Source: Cinclus cinclus (lineage: Eukaryota > Chordata > Aves > Passeriformes > Cinclidae). Taken from it: a DNA stretch of 64,000 nt. Position numbers and translations under genes: made by a program. The notes beneath the pieces were generated by a model, which saw only the letters and a list, made by a program, of their open reading frames with translations, had not been told where the DNA came from and did no database searches. The stretch is from the NCBI RefSeq assembly GCF_963662255.1, contig NC_085050.1:10068303-10132302 (forward strand). The letters run 5' to 3'. This document shows, piece after piece, positions 47,601-60,120 of this stretch (positions within the stretch are counted from its first letter, which is position 1; every line of letters begins with the position of its first letter).

Positions 47601-50600
47601 CTAATCTTGACAAAGTAATTTTTGTTTTCCCTTTCTTATAAAAGCAAAATCCCTATTACTTAAAAGTCAACAATACCATCAAAACTTCCTGGTTTTCCCA
47701 TCATATTGTTCCCTGGTGTTTTATTCACTTTTAACTTTCAGCATTTTCCCACAAAAGTGCATTTTTTTGTGGTAATTAAAAGAATCCTAACTGCTCCTTG
47801 GTGAAGGCTTTGATGAAAATTATAGAAATAATAATAATTATTAATATTAATAAATTCACAAAATAAACGAGACTCTCTTTAATTTTTTTGCAAAGCATAA
47901 ATGCTTTCAAATATTTTCCCAAAATATTTTTCATACTTGGGCCTCTTTTAGTGAGGACAGTCCACTCTTTGTCAATACATCATTTAATTCAGGTTAAACC
48001 ATTCACACAGTTTTGTAATGTCTCCTTTTTTTATACACCAGTAGAAAACAGGGGTGCAGGAATACAAATAGGGAATACAGTATAGCTACAAATACTTGTT
48101 GACAACTGTTTGAGATACGTCTGGCCAGATACACAAAGCCTGGTGCAGCCTTCTTCAGCTGATGGCATGTACTTGTCCTATCAGGATTCATTTGGGGATC
48201 AGGCAATTCATCCTGAGCTTTGCCTCAGTCCAAGCCTTCTGGCAATGTTTCTCACTACACCTGGAACATTACTAAAAAATTAGGCTGCATTGAGCAGTTT
48301 CTGTCATTAATTTCTCATTTGCAGCCTTCTTTCTGCTCCTTTGCCCACACTTTGTTTCTACTTCTGAGCCATTTTCTGCATGTTCTCTATGGAAACACAG
48401 GCTCAATATTACTTTAGCTGAACAAAAAATCCCAGCATAGTTTCAGCACACTTGAAACTGGGACTCTGCTTCCCTGGCTCCATAAGCTGAACTGGAACGG
48501 AGAGCCGCAAGCAAAGTAATTCAGCAAAGAGCTCTGAGATTTGAGCAAGACAAAAAGTCCTTTTTCACCTTTTTGACTTTAAGCATTTCTATCACCTTCA
48601 GTGCTTTCCCCATCTTGCCAGGGCATTTATATTTTAGAGGTTTTCCCACAGAGTTATTTACTGGGTAATGTCTTCACTGAGAACATTTAACTTTAAGTCA
48701 TAAATGGCGACTTGTTATTTTTATTATTCTGTAAAAGCCTTTTGTCCACTTTGTTTAGCATCACGAGCCTTTGCCTACAGTGAATTCCACTAGCACTACA
48801 ACCAAAGTATCACAGCCAACAACTCACATTATACATGAGCCTTGGATAAGGCTGTGGACTAAGCCATGCAAAGAATCAGTGAGTGGTGTTCTTTCCTCCC
48901 TTGCTTGCCAGCATTATTTAAAAGTGATGCCAGAGCATTTTTCACTTAAACCCTATAAATATAGCTCTTTGAACATGTTCTGTTGTTGATTTAAAATTTA
49001 AACATTTAATTTAGCTTCCCATTAAAACAAAATCTCACAGGCTCCTCTGAAATGCAACATGCTCTGAGGCAGCTTTCCATTGTGAGGGAGAGTAACAGCT
49101 AAATGAGATTTTTTTTTTTCCCTCCTAAATTGAGATTTGGAAATTATATTAAATGGCATTGTTTATTGTAGTGAATAAGAAAGAAGACCAAAAGGATGGT
49201 TCTGCATTCAATATAGTCTGGCAATTTCTGCTTTAAGGGCTTTATTTTCTGAATCACTGAAATGAAAGGCAGGATTGCTACTGATTGAAAAATGAGTAGT
49301 ACCATGCTCTAAGAGCCCATCTCAGATCCTGCCAAAACCCCTGGAAAGCCTTAGACCAGCAGCCATATAAAGAGAGACGTGCCTCCTCTGGATCTTGTGG
49401 AAATGCACCTGGAGAAGGGCACTGAAAACCACTAGAAAAGGCTGCAAATGGAATGAAGATCTGCTCATCTCCAAATAGTGCAGGAGGAGCCAAGCAAGTA
49501 GGAAATTTGGATCAAGGCCATAAGGTAAAACAACGACCTCTGCCAGGTTTGCCTTCCTCCCATGGTGTGCTCTTGTTGCCTTTTCCAGAGAGCTTTTGTT
49601 CACCTTCATGAAATATAAAAAAACTCCATTGAATAGACTGAGTTGGTCCTGTACTGCAACAATTCCAAATCCTGCATCTCTTCTTTTTCCTTTTGAAACA
49701 GAACTATCACGACTTGAACCCTACAACATTGAAGTGAAAATAGGAATTTCTTAGACATAGAAATTTCCTTTCCAAAATGGGTTTTCACTTATGACTGATA
49801 TTATTTGCCTAATTTCCCTACTCCCAGAAAAAAAATTAACGTCCATCTTGTATACCAAGATACAGCAAATAAGTAACTGCTAATGCTTTAATGAGTACAA
49901 ATGAAATTGAAAACCTACATGCTGCATCTTGTTTCAAATCATACCATGAGCAGAGACCTATGTCTTTCCATAATGGGAGCCTTTTCACCAACTTGCATTC
50001 AGTTCCTAGGGAATTTGAAATTGCAGTGGTAGCAATGCAAGCAAGAAATTGTGAAGAAAAATCACTATTTAAAATAGAATACTATAACTTGTTTTCTTTA
50101 GTATGTAGCTCTTTAGCAAGTACTGGTGAATGCTGAAACCATGTACCTCTATGTTTTATGTTGAAAAAATTTAGTATTTAGCACATTTCTGCTATATCTA
50201 GGATCTTATTTTTTTGGTTAAAATGATTCTCCAATGGAATTTGTTAAGATGATTTCAACTTGATTGGAGACATCTAAATAGATTCTATGTCAGCTACCAT
50301 TTCTCACAGAAATGCTTCTTCCATCTGTCCTTCAAGAAGAGTTCTCAGAATATGAAAAAAATCCCCTTTTTTATCTTCCTTTTTTTTTTTATTTGTTGTG
50401 GAATTGTATGGCAAATATTTTGTATGGCAAATATTATGGCAAGCCCTATTTTTCAACTTTAGCCCAGAGAAATTGTGGAAAGCATTTTGGCAAAATTCCC
50501 CACAGAAATGGGTCATGAAAATGATCACAGTGACAGTAGTGAGAAAGCTCATCCACCCCAAAATGAATGGAAAACATTCACTGCAAAACAGAAAGGGCCA

Positions 50601-51321
50601 GCTTGGTTTCAAACTCAGCTGTAGGTTCAAGAACTCCTACACTTAACTTCTCCCATAAAATAGCTATGAAAATAAATATGATCTTTTACCCATTTATAAT
50701 TGGAATGAGTTCAGAATCTTTCAGCAATTGCCAGGTTTTCCAGTGAAATCAGTGGGATGGACATATCTGCTCAGGTCCTTGAGAAGCTGAGCTCAGTGAT
50801 AAAAGTTGCTTTGCACTATTTGATTTAAAAGTCAAATTATTTTCATCTCTGAGCAGAGCAGGAGAGGGAGGAGGGAGGAGTGGGAAGGGGAATTGGTGGT
50901 AGACACCTTTGTGTTTTACAGTCTTTCCTTCTAATACAGACCATGTTGGTGGTTACAGGAGCATGAAGTCTTGAGAATTGCTGCTTGCATGTGCAATACT
51001 GGATAAATTGCTCAGATGGACTAAAAGCATACAAATGTTTACAAATATTTATGTGCATCTGGTGCGTAAAACCGAAGGTATTTAATCCCAAATATTTTGG
51101 AGCATACCACAGCTGTCATTAGCAGTGACATTTCTATTCATGCAAAATAATATGTAATTACCCAGTCAAATCTAACCCGCTCATCCTCATGTACAGTTTT
51201 CTTCTGCCAAAGAGGTAAAAACTAAATGATAGCTCCCCTATGTTCCAGAGCTGGAAGCACACTGTGTTTTTAAACAGCCATCCATCGCAGGCCTGGTGAA
51301 TCCCACTGCTCAAATTAACAG
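44627..51321. other. AT-rich unique DNA, no gene seen
   Basis: No repeat family or known gene recognised. At 46112-46660 several frames are open on both strands, including a 92-base splice-bounded minus-strand stretch, but none is recognisable. A short tandem duplication lies at 50405-50436. Confidence 0.4.
50405..50436. repeat. Tandem duplication of a 16-base unit
   Basis: TGTATGGCAAATATTT is followed directly by TGTATGGCAAATATTA. Confidence 0.75.
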
Positions 51322-51470
51322 AGCGCATGACTCGCCGCCTTGAATATAAGCATCCAGCGGAGGAAGTCCTCATTTGAGAGCCAGTCATGGGCTGAGAAAT
51401 CCCCTCTTGGCAGGGTCGCCTGCCGGGGTCACATGCAGGCGGCGGCGGCACGGGGCGATGGGCGCACCTT
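51322..51470. promoter_or_regulatory. Small CpG-dense island, possible promoter or enhancer
   Basis: About 12 CpG dinucleotides occur in 146 bases, with a GGCGGCGGCGGCACGGGGCG block at the right end, in surroundings that are CpG-depleted and AT-rich. A TATA-like TATAAG lies at 51345-51350. An ATG with purine at -3 and G at +4 (51458) opens a 68-codon frame ending at 51664, and the opposite strand is also open. Downstream, at about 51646-51670, homeodomain-type AATTAATTGAGTAATT sites follow. The arrangement fits a CpG-rich regulatory element or an orphan promoter. Coding potential is not demonstrated. Confidence 0.35.
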
Positions 51471-52456
51471 TCCCTGCTCCCCCAGCAGCTGTCATGGGAA
51501 TGATCAGCTGCCTATTACATGCATGCATGCACTTCCCTGCCTCAGAGCACACAGCCGGAATACCCTCTGCTCACAGGGAAAAATTTATATCCCTAGTTTG
51601 GCGCAGAAGGGCAGTACCCCCTTGCCAGGAAGCCCCTGTGACCGCCAGGCAATTAATTGAGTAATTTTCCCTGCTTTGTTGAGGGCAGTGGGGAGGGAAG
51701 GACAAAATCTGCACCATCGGTAGCAAATTTATTGCAGGATGAATTAAGCATAACCAGCCCTCAGGGATTACCATGTTCACATGAGCATCAAAAACCAGGG
51801 TCCACCAGGCTCCCTAGTCATCCCAAGCAGTGGAGAAAAGCATTTTCTTCGCAAGTTACTTCTTCAGAGTAGCAAAATGTCTCATATCCATCTTCTTTTT
51901 TTTTATCCCCTATGACCTCCTTAGCAGTAATTCATGCCATATAGAGGGGAGAGGGCCTTTTAGGAGTAGTGAATTTTTTGTGAAGCAGAGCTGTTAGGAA
52001 GATGCAGCGTTCACAGAGCCCCCTGATAATGAATTACAACTGAGGAAAAAATGGTTTGAATGAGAACTGACTTGGAAAGCAGTGAAAGCTGAATATTCCT
52101 TTCTTCTGTGAACTGAGGGGCCTATGAATCCCTGAAAAAAAAAAAAAAATCCTTTTACAAAGCAATGCTGCTTAACTTAAATCGAAAACAGAGATAGGTG
52201 TACAGTAACAGAGACCTGCCCTCTGAAGGACATGGCCTGAACACAAAAAGAGGAGATCAAAGAAATCAGCTGGGCATCTCCAGTGGCAGGCACAGAGCCC
52301 GCCAGGTATCTGCTGTCATGAAGTGTACTGGATGCTGACCATACATCATTGGTTAAGGCCCATAAACTATCTTTTGTGTAGGAAATTGAGCAGAACATGT
52401 TTAAACTGCAAAACCAGATGATATTAATGCTACTAGAACCTCTGTTTGCACAGTCT

Positions 52457-52509
52457 ATTTTTGGGGTTTTTTTTTTGGTTTGGTTTGGTTTTTTTGTTTT
52501 GTTTTTTTT
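52457..52509. repeat. T/G-rich low-complexity tract
   Basis: Runs of T separated by G, GG and GGGG, similar in style to the tract at 31914-32027. Confidence 0.85.
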
Positions 52510-53396
52510 AAATGTAGATTCACCTTGTTGGCCTTTTAAGTATGTACCTGGTACTAACTGGCAGTAGAACTTTGATCTTTTCAGTGATGGGTAATATTTT
52601 GATTTACCATCCTGTGTTCACCATTTTATTTAAATTGTTTATTTAAACAGCAGCCTGAGCACTGTCTGTTATCAACTGACAGCCTTCTCTTTACATATGC
52701 AGTTTTAAAATCAGACAGATCTTCCTGGGTCCTGCTCATGTATTTCTATTGACTTTAGAAGAATGCTAATAATTCACCTTATCAGAGAGCTGGTTTTCAT
52801 GTCATTCTGTAGCTCCAAAAAGCTGTGAGGCAAAGACAAAAACAAAAGCTCATCAGTTTTATACTTTGTCCTCACAGTTCATTTCCACAAGAGTGCACTT
52901 AGCATTGATACAACCTGCTTTTCCAGGGAAAACGAGAGAAATATGTGAATGTTACTTGGCAGTTGTTAAAAATGTGAAGTGCAGTTTTAAATTCTAAGTT
53001 TAAGATAATATCATGTTTGGTTTTTGGTGATGAAGTGCATAAATTATTGAGTGCCTGACTATTTTTGCACACACTTTTCTTAATGATTGAAATCCCAGTT
53101 TCGAAGATTACAGTGATTGTCAAGATCTCTGAGCTAGCAACTCTTTATACTCCTCCAGTAAAAGGATTCAAATCTGATGAGAAAGGAGAATTTGTGATCT
53201 TGGCTTCTCTCAATTTTTGCTGTTAGTCCAGAGCCAGAAGAATGAACAGAGAAGCAATCTTGGAGCCCAGAGAAACATGTGGTTTCTGTCTACCACAAAA
53301 AGTGACAGACCACTCATGGCCTATTCTTATCACCTTTAAAATTTGAAGGTTTTGACTTCGGTTCAAACGAATCTGGATTTGTAGGATGGTTTTATT

Positions 53397-53415
53397 CCTC
53401 CCCCCCCCCCTCCCC
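53397..53415. repeat. Poly-C run (C11 core)
   Basis: Eleven C residues flanked by further C groups. The minus strand is a G-run, able in principle to form a G-quadruplex. Confidence 0.85.
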
Positions 53416-54164
53416 AGTTGCTCAAAAGTAGTTGGCAAATCCTACTGTGTCTGCAAGGCAATATGGGCCCACATGTTTTAGGGTCAGATCTCGGATCCAG
53501 GAACTTAGCCAGGTGTCTGGAGTTATCATTTGTGTAGCAAGCACTGCTGATGTGTGTGGTGGATCTTGATAAAACCTCAGTGTGCTGAGTTTTTCCCTTG
53601 GCAAAACCAGTCTGCTGTAATGTCCTTCTGCCCAGGTGGGAATGGGCAAAGTAGAAAACAGCAAGAAAAGATTTTGAAGATCAGCTCCAGCCAGTGGTTT
53701 CTTGGTGCTCCCAACACTTGTGCTCTGACTCAGAGAAAGTAAACCAAGCAAACCCACAAACCCTCCCAAAGCATTCTGAGAAAGGACAATATTTCAGCAT
53801 CCACAAGCTGTCTCGCAATGAATGGTGATCTTTTAGGAAATAAATAATAGACACACCACAGCTGTTATTTGCTTTGTTTCCTACTTTTGCCCTCTCATGC
53901 ACTGGGGCAAAGACATTAGCACAGCAAAATATTTTGCTTCCTGTTCCTGGTCTTGAAGAAATCACAGGTTCCCTTGAAGGAGGTGTTTCTATAGAATTTC
54001 CCCTTATGAAAACCAAGTTCCTGATGTCAAGGCACAGAAAAACTTCAAATACATACAACAGAAACTCAGTCTGTATTCAGCAAATTCACTGGAAAATACT
54101 GATGCAAATATTAAAATTTATTTTGAAGACTGTTCAGCAAGAAAAAAACCCATGACTTCTTAGG

Positions 54165-54205
54165 GTTTGTTTGTTTGTTTGTTTGTTTGTTTGTTTGTTT
54201 GTTTT
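54165..54205. repeat. (GTTT)10 microsatellite
   Basis: Ten perfect GTTT units. The overlapping Phe/Val/Cys-rich start of an open frame is a translation of the repeat. Confidence 0.95.
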
Positions 54206-54298
54206 CCAAACCTATTTTATATGTAGAGAAATATATATGCCTGTTGTATTGTATTTAAAAAGATCCTTACCTACCTTCAACTCCAAAGAGCCTCACAA

Positions 54299-54340
54299 GG
54301 CTACATTTATCCAGAGAGGTATTGGCTACATTTATCCAGA
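54299..54340. repeat. 17-base exact direct repeat
   Basis: GGCTACATTTATCCAGA occurs at 54299-54315 and again at 54324-54340, giving a 25-base period. Confidence 0.8.
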
Positions 54341-57300
54341 CTTTTATATTTTGCCAAGGTGCCTAAACAATAAGCAGTTTCCAAGTTTGGGTCCAGAGCT
54401 GCAGGTTTGAGGTCCCATGAGTTGATCCCAGGCTGTAAAATGTATTCTGTGGCTCGGAGTCTGTGATACTAAAAAAGTAACTTATTATAGAATTTGCACT
54501 GGGACTTACAATATGGTTTTGAAGTTGTCTAGCTCTCCTTTCCCTCATTTCTAAAATTTTGGAAAAAAAAAACAACAAAAAAGGAGATTATAGTTTACAG
54601 TGGAATTTGGGAAGATTTGACCCCAGATGACCTTTGCCAGAAACTATTAAAAGAGCAAACAGGGCAGAAAGGGAGAAATGGTTTGTTGCACAAAAATGGT
54701 GACTCTGTGCTAAGCTTCATAGATTGGAAAGAGCATTTTGAAAGTCCAGGCAAAAATGTGACAAGAAGCCAGTTTAAATACGAGCACATAGGTGTGATAT
54801 GTTCTGAGGCACAGGTGTGACTTGGGAGCCTGGCAGCTTTGTGCACATTGCAACTTTGACATCAAGGATGAAGAGAGACAGGCTAACAAAGATTACTGAT
54901 AATTAAGTCATGAAAAGGTATGGCTCACAGAGTTACTGCTTTTGTGAGGAAATGCACTGTGAAGGGTTACTTGTGTAAAAGGCAAGTGCATTGTTTGTGG
55001 CATAGCCACGAGCAGTTTACAAATGCACTTATTTTGTCCTGGTACATCTCTACTTGCAAGCATTTACCTTGTAATAACCAGCTCTGAATAATGCTCCATC
55101 CTTCTGCTTTTGTGCATGAGGAAGAGGTTAAAAGACAGAAAACAATGACCAGCTTTCTCCTCTCTTTCTGCAGTTGGTGGCTGCTGTTATAATTTGCTGA
55201 AGATGTTTTAAGCACAAACACAACCTTCAGGATCATGAAGAAAAATACTCCTGTGTGAAAGTGTATGTGCCAGGCATCAATTTTTAAAACCCAGATCCTT
55301 TGTTTATAACCAGGCCAAGTGGTACTGACATTAGCAGGGCTCCACAGGCAGAAAACCAGTGCAAATTCAGCTTTACAAATCCTCATTTTCTTTGCCAGTT
55401 GAAAAATGATTTATTATCCACCTTTGTTACTTCCCTGAAAAAAAATCCCTGATGGGATAAGGGCATCAGAAGTTTAAGAGGATGTTCAACTCTACATCTT
55501 AGAGGAACATCTGTTTCTCATGGTTGCATTTCCCACATAAAACATTATACAAATTTTTCCTGTGTCCAGTGTGTGCATCCTCACTCTCACTCCTAGTAGC
55601 ACTCCTCTGCTCATCTGTGCTCAAGCAGACCCTTACAGCAGGGTTGGGGAGGTTGTTTTGCTTATCCATTGGTTTGAAAAAGTTAGATGTCGGACTTAAG
55701 ATGCTGTTTAGGCTCTGTTTGCAGTCAGTGTATCAGAAATTATTGCCTAGAAGATGGTGGAGGAATTGTCCTCTGCAGGTGATTTCAGAGAGTGCAGAGG
55801 GAGCATAGATAACCCGCAATGTACATAGCAGTCAGCCAAAGACAGCAAAGTTCTGCCCAGAGAAGCCTGTCTGATGTTCTGGCTTTACTTACAAATAATG
55901 CAGTGCATACAGACTAGGGGAATTGTTTGCTGCACTTCTCCTGCATGGCTTCCAAAAAGAACTAAAAATTACTCTGAATATATTAAAATATTTGACCATA
56001 CTATATCTCATTTTTTATGTCTACAGAGGAAAAGACATCCTGATTTATATAAAGAAAAGCTATATAAAACTGGACACATAAGAAAATATAATTAATTTTA
56101 ATACACACTGCAGTGATTTTATAATAGGAAATAGTCCAAAGTCCATAATGTTGGTGTGAGAATAAGAATATACACCTCTACCACTGCTTATAGTTTCCAG
56201 TTCTTTTTGAGTATGCATTGCATCTTCATAAATCAGTATAGCATTGCACATATATATGAAACTAAAAATGCATATCCTTATGCAAACCGTTCATTGGTCA
56301 AGCAGTATGCCCATCATAAGAAAATGCATTCCAGAAGGTCTGCGCACCGTGAGGTGCATTTCTAACAGGTATGTGTTAAGGAAATAACACAGAGCTGTAA
56401 AATACCAAGATGTTTGTGCTTTGTCCTGATCTGTGTTCTCCATGTGAGGCTGCTGGACACTACAGTGGGACTGCATTTAGGTCCCAGCAGTAGGATCAGA
56501 AATGTGCAGCGTTTGTTTGATTGGGCTGGGTGACTCAGGCACCCCTGGTGGACAAGCCCCAGGTGCGCAGAACAGGGCTCTAAGGCTGCTCTCAGTGTGC
56601 AGGTTGGAGTGAGCCTGTTGTTTGAAGTGCACAAAATCAGGATCCAGGATCCTCTGTGCAGAGCAAGGGCTTTAAATTTTGGTGTGCGTGTGTGCACCCA
56701 GGAGAAAGACCCCAACAACCCAGTGTACTCTGTAGAACTGTGTATATTGGGCTTCTTCTGGCAGGCTGGTTTTTCATGCTTCAGGAATTCCCATTCTTTA
56801 TACATTCCATTCCATTTTACATGATCTTAAATTCCTTTTTTGTCCATCTTCTTGTTTTTATAATGCAAAGCAACGTGGGGTGACTGTATGTTTCACATCA
56901 CTAAGTATATTTCATTTGACACTTCTTTTTCTCTGCAGTTCCTTAGATGCCTTAACATGTTGCTTTCTCCCTCCTGGTGTTCTCTGCTTAATGCTCTTTT
57001 CTGCTCCTTCCTGGAGCTTCCTTAATTGATGCATTTGGCTATTTGTTGCATTAAAAGAAAAAGCTTTGACTTACCAGTTTAAAGCACTTCCATTGTCTCA
57101 TGTTGTCAGTTTTTGTCCACCACTTTCTTTCCTCAAAGATAAAGAGAGTGAAATTAAAATGTGTCTCTTTTTCAGACACTAATGTGATTTCCTTAAGCGT
57201 GGCTATTCTGCATAAACTTTCTCAGGGGTCACCACCAGCTTCAAAGGATTTTTTAATAAGGACAGGGAAAAAAATCCTGTCTGGGTTCAGTTCCTGTCAT

Positions 57301-57579
57301 GCTGGAAAAAGATGTGACCAGTATTGGATTCATGCAGCAATATTTGCTTTTAGATTAAAGATGTGTTTAGATTGGAAGTAATTTCTCTTCAACCCATGAA
57401 TAGTGGGAAACAAACACCACTATTACTGTGAGCTATTTGGAAGAGCTCTGAATTTGAGCAAAGTCTAGGAAAAACAGTACTCGATTAATGACTGGACTCC
57501 TCCAAACATATGAATAATCAGTAATATTCATAATACATATTAATCCATTTTTAAAAAGGCAATGGTTTCCTCAAGCAGC

Positions 57580-58360
57580 TGGAGGATGGCTCCCCCAGAC
57601 AGATTGCAGTGGACGGGCAGCAGATGGAAACTGGAGCCTGAGCCTGCTCTTAACCTACAAGCTTGAGATGCAGAGAAGCAGTGGGAGTTTGCCCAAAAAG
57701 GTGAAGTAGCCATGGCCAAAATTCCTAGACAGGATTGCCTGTGCCTCGTGGGGACTCCACAGGCACATGTCCCCAGCCCCAGCAAGGAGCCCCATGGGGA
57801 TGGGGTAGAGGAGACAGGGGAACAAAGTGCTGCAGCAAACTCAGCCTTTTCATTTCCCTCAGCTGGTTTAAAGGAGGGAATATTGAAAAGCCACAAAACC
57901 CAACCCTCATTCTCCTGAGCGGGTGCACTGCTGTGGGTGGGCTGCTCCAGCACAGATGGGATGCAGCAGATCTGCCTCCAACCCCAGTGAATTCTTCATC
58001 ACAAGATGCAGCTACAAGACTGCCTGTGAGGCAAGATTCAGCCTGGAACATGCAGAGGCTGGGGGAAAGCAGATTTTGGGGAGCCCCAGATCAGTCCAGG
58101 CTGGGGTGGGCTGGCAGCTACAAACCAGGGGAAGGCTGGGGCTCAGCAGAGCTGGGTCATGGGCACTGCTCCTCTCTCCTGGAGATGTTCAGACTTGCAA
58201 CACACTCTTGAGTCAACAACAAGGCCAGGTTTTCCTCTGCAGCTGGCCCTAGAGAACTGCAGAGATGGACTGAATTCCTGCATGGATTTCATGCCTGTAG
58301 GGGCTGGGGGCTGCATGGGCAAACCTGGGCTGAGGGATGCTGAGGATGACCCATGACACC
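57580..58360. other. GC-rich, CpG-poor block of unknown nature
   Basis: A compositional island markedly richer in G and C than its flanks but with few CpG dinucleotides. Frames are open on both strands (57735-58211 +, 57540-57953 -, 57923-58252 +), which GC-rich sequence does by chance. No domain, splice pair or repeat terminus is recognised. It could be a decayed LTR or retroelement, an exonic 3' UTR, or simply a GC-biased segment. Confidence 0.3.
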
Positions 58361-59954
58361 CTGAACATAGAACACAGAGGGGTGATTGCCAAACGAAGGA
58401 CAGCAGGAGTTCTTCCTGGGTGGATTTGGCAGCTTTAATATCTGTGCTTTTTCCTTTTCTTTTCTCCTTCTACCCTATTGTTTACCATTGTATTTTCTTT
58501 AATATTATCCTCACCTTTCTGTTTTATGGGGCTATGAAGCCATCAGGCCCAGAGCTGGTACAGATGAGTGTAGCCAATACCCAGAAGGACTGCACACAGG
58601 AAAAATTCCCAAATGCCTTCTCCCATGGCTGTTTCAGTTTGCAGAAATCCTCTACAAGATCCAAGAGTGCTTTGGGGAAAAAAGAAAAAAAAAAGAAACA
58701 AATTTTAAACCACAAGTTTTGCTCCTCAATTCTGAGTTTTAATTGTACCCAGATATCTATTTTAAGCCTTTCTGAACAAAAATCCCTTGTGGCTTTTTTT
58801 TGCTTGGTCCTTAAGGGATTCAAAGATTTCTGTCAAAGTTCTTAGACAGGACTCAATACTTTATTCTATCTATTTCTAAGATATCTTTCTGATTGTCTTT
58901 TCAGATCAACATGATTTAAGCAGCTTTTGGTAATGATATGACAATACTAGATTATTTTGCTTATAACGTAAAGTAGGAATACACTACCCTGTCTATATGT
59001 ATGATACTGGGAGATCTTCAGTTAAATTTGCTTGGCTGTAGGGACTGCACTGCTGTTACTGCGATTTTTTGGTGCTTAAGGAAAAGAACGAACTCCATTT
59101 GCCTACTTAACTTCAAGGATAAGAAAAGAAAAGCTGTGTTCATTTGTCTATAGTGACATTATATTCAAATACTTCAGGTGCAGAAAAGATGGCTCTGGAA
59201 TATGTTTGTATGATTTCATATGGATTGCTTGAAAACATTAATACCCTGCATTTAAAAACATACATCTAAACTTCTGCAGTGTGAAATCGTTCCCTAGAAA
59301 ATTATAAGGCACTTTTTACATGTTTAGGTTAGATTTGTAATCTCATTTCTAGGTTTTTCTAACATCAATATCAACCACATGTCACATAGTCCATTTATAG
59401 TTTAATTTAGCGTCTGCATATCAAATGTATAATGTACAGCTGGACTCAGCACAACATTTTCTTTGAAAGGCATAGGGAGCTATTAGCCAATAAGAAATAC
59501 ATCTGGCTTTGGTGCAGCAGAACTTTTTCAAAGATGGAGAAATTTCTGTGATAATTAAACTTGAGACTCAGAGAAGGACAGAATTCTGGCTGGAGATCTT
59601 GCTCAAAGACTGGGATCCTGGTGATGGGGATTTTTTTAATGCTAATAATATACTGTATATTACTAAAATATTTAAGAAAAGGTGCAGGCAATTATTTGCA
59701 GCTGTTACTTTGTGACTCTGTCTAGGCATTAGACAATCTCTTACACACCAGTTTAGGAATCTGTCATATTTTTGCTTACAGTCAACTGAGTCTTGAGCAG
59801 ATGAACATGCTAAGCTGTCTGCCCTGGCACCTCTGTGCAAAAGGCTTTGAAATTAAAGTAAAAATTCATTTCAACAGTTAGGTTATGTTCTCCCTTGAGG
59901 TTTCTAATACTGTTCACTTTCATTGCCAAGGATGTTTCCTCCTTCATGGTAAAA
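58361..59954. other. AT-rich unique DNA, no gene seen
   Basis: Nothing recognisable beyond short A and T runs near 58678-58696 and 58793-58801. Confidence 0.4.
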
Positions 59955-60001
59955 GGTTTTTTGGTTTTTTTTTTTGGTTTTTTTTTTTGGTTTTTTTTTT
60001 T
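59955..60001. repeat. (GGT11) tandem tract
   Basis: GG followed by T6, then GG with three T11 runs: a regular 13-base minisatellite-like unit. Confidence 0.85.
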
Positions 60002-60054
60002 AAATCCTTGCAGCCCTTGTTAGATTGAATAAGTCAAGGTACTACTGCCTTTGT

Positions 60055-60120
60055 GTCGCTGAAGGGCCCCATCCCACAGCGCTCGCACCGGCTGCGAGAG
60101 GCACTCGGAGAGCTCGGGGT
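60055..60120. promoter_or_regulatory. Short CpG patch
   Basis: Six or seven CpG dinucleotides occur in 66 bases, including GCGCTCGCACCGGCTGCGAG. No ORF or promoter motif is recognised beside it. Confidence 0.2.

Larger units (their letters stand above)
51471..57579. other. AT-rich unique DNA, no gene seen
   Basis: Apart from the simple repeats listed separately, no gene or repeat family was recognised. Long minus-strand frames at 53422-54058 and 54967-55386 overlap each other or lack splice context and have no identifiable motif. Confidence 0.4.
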
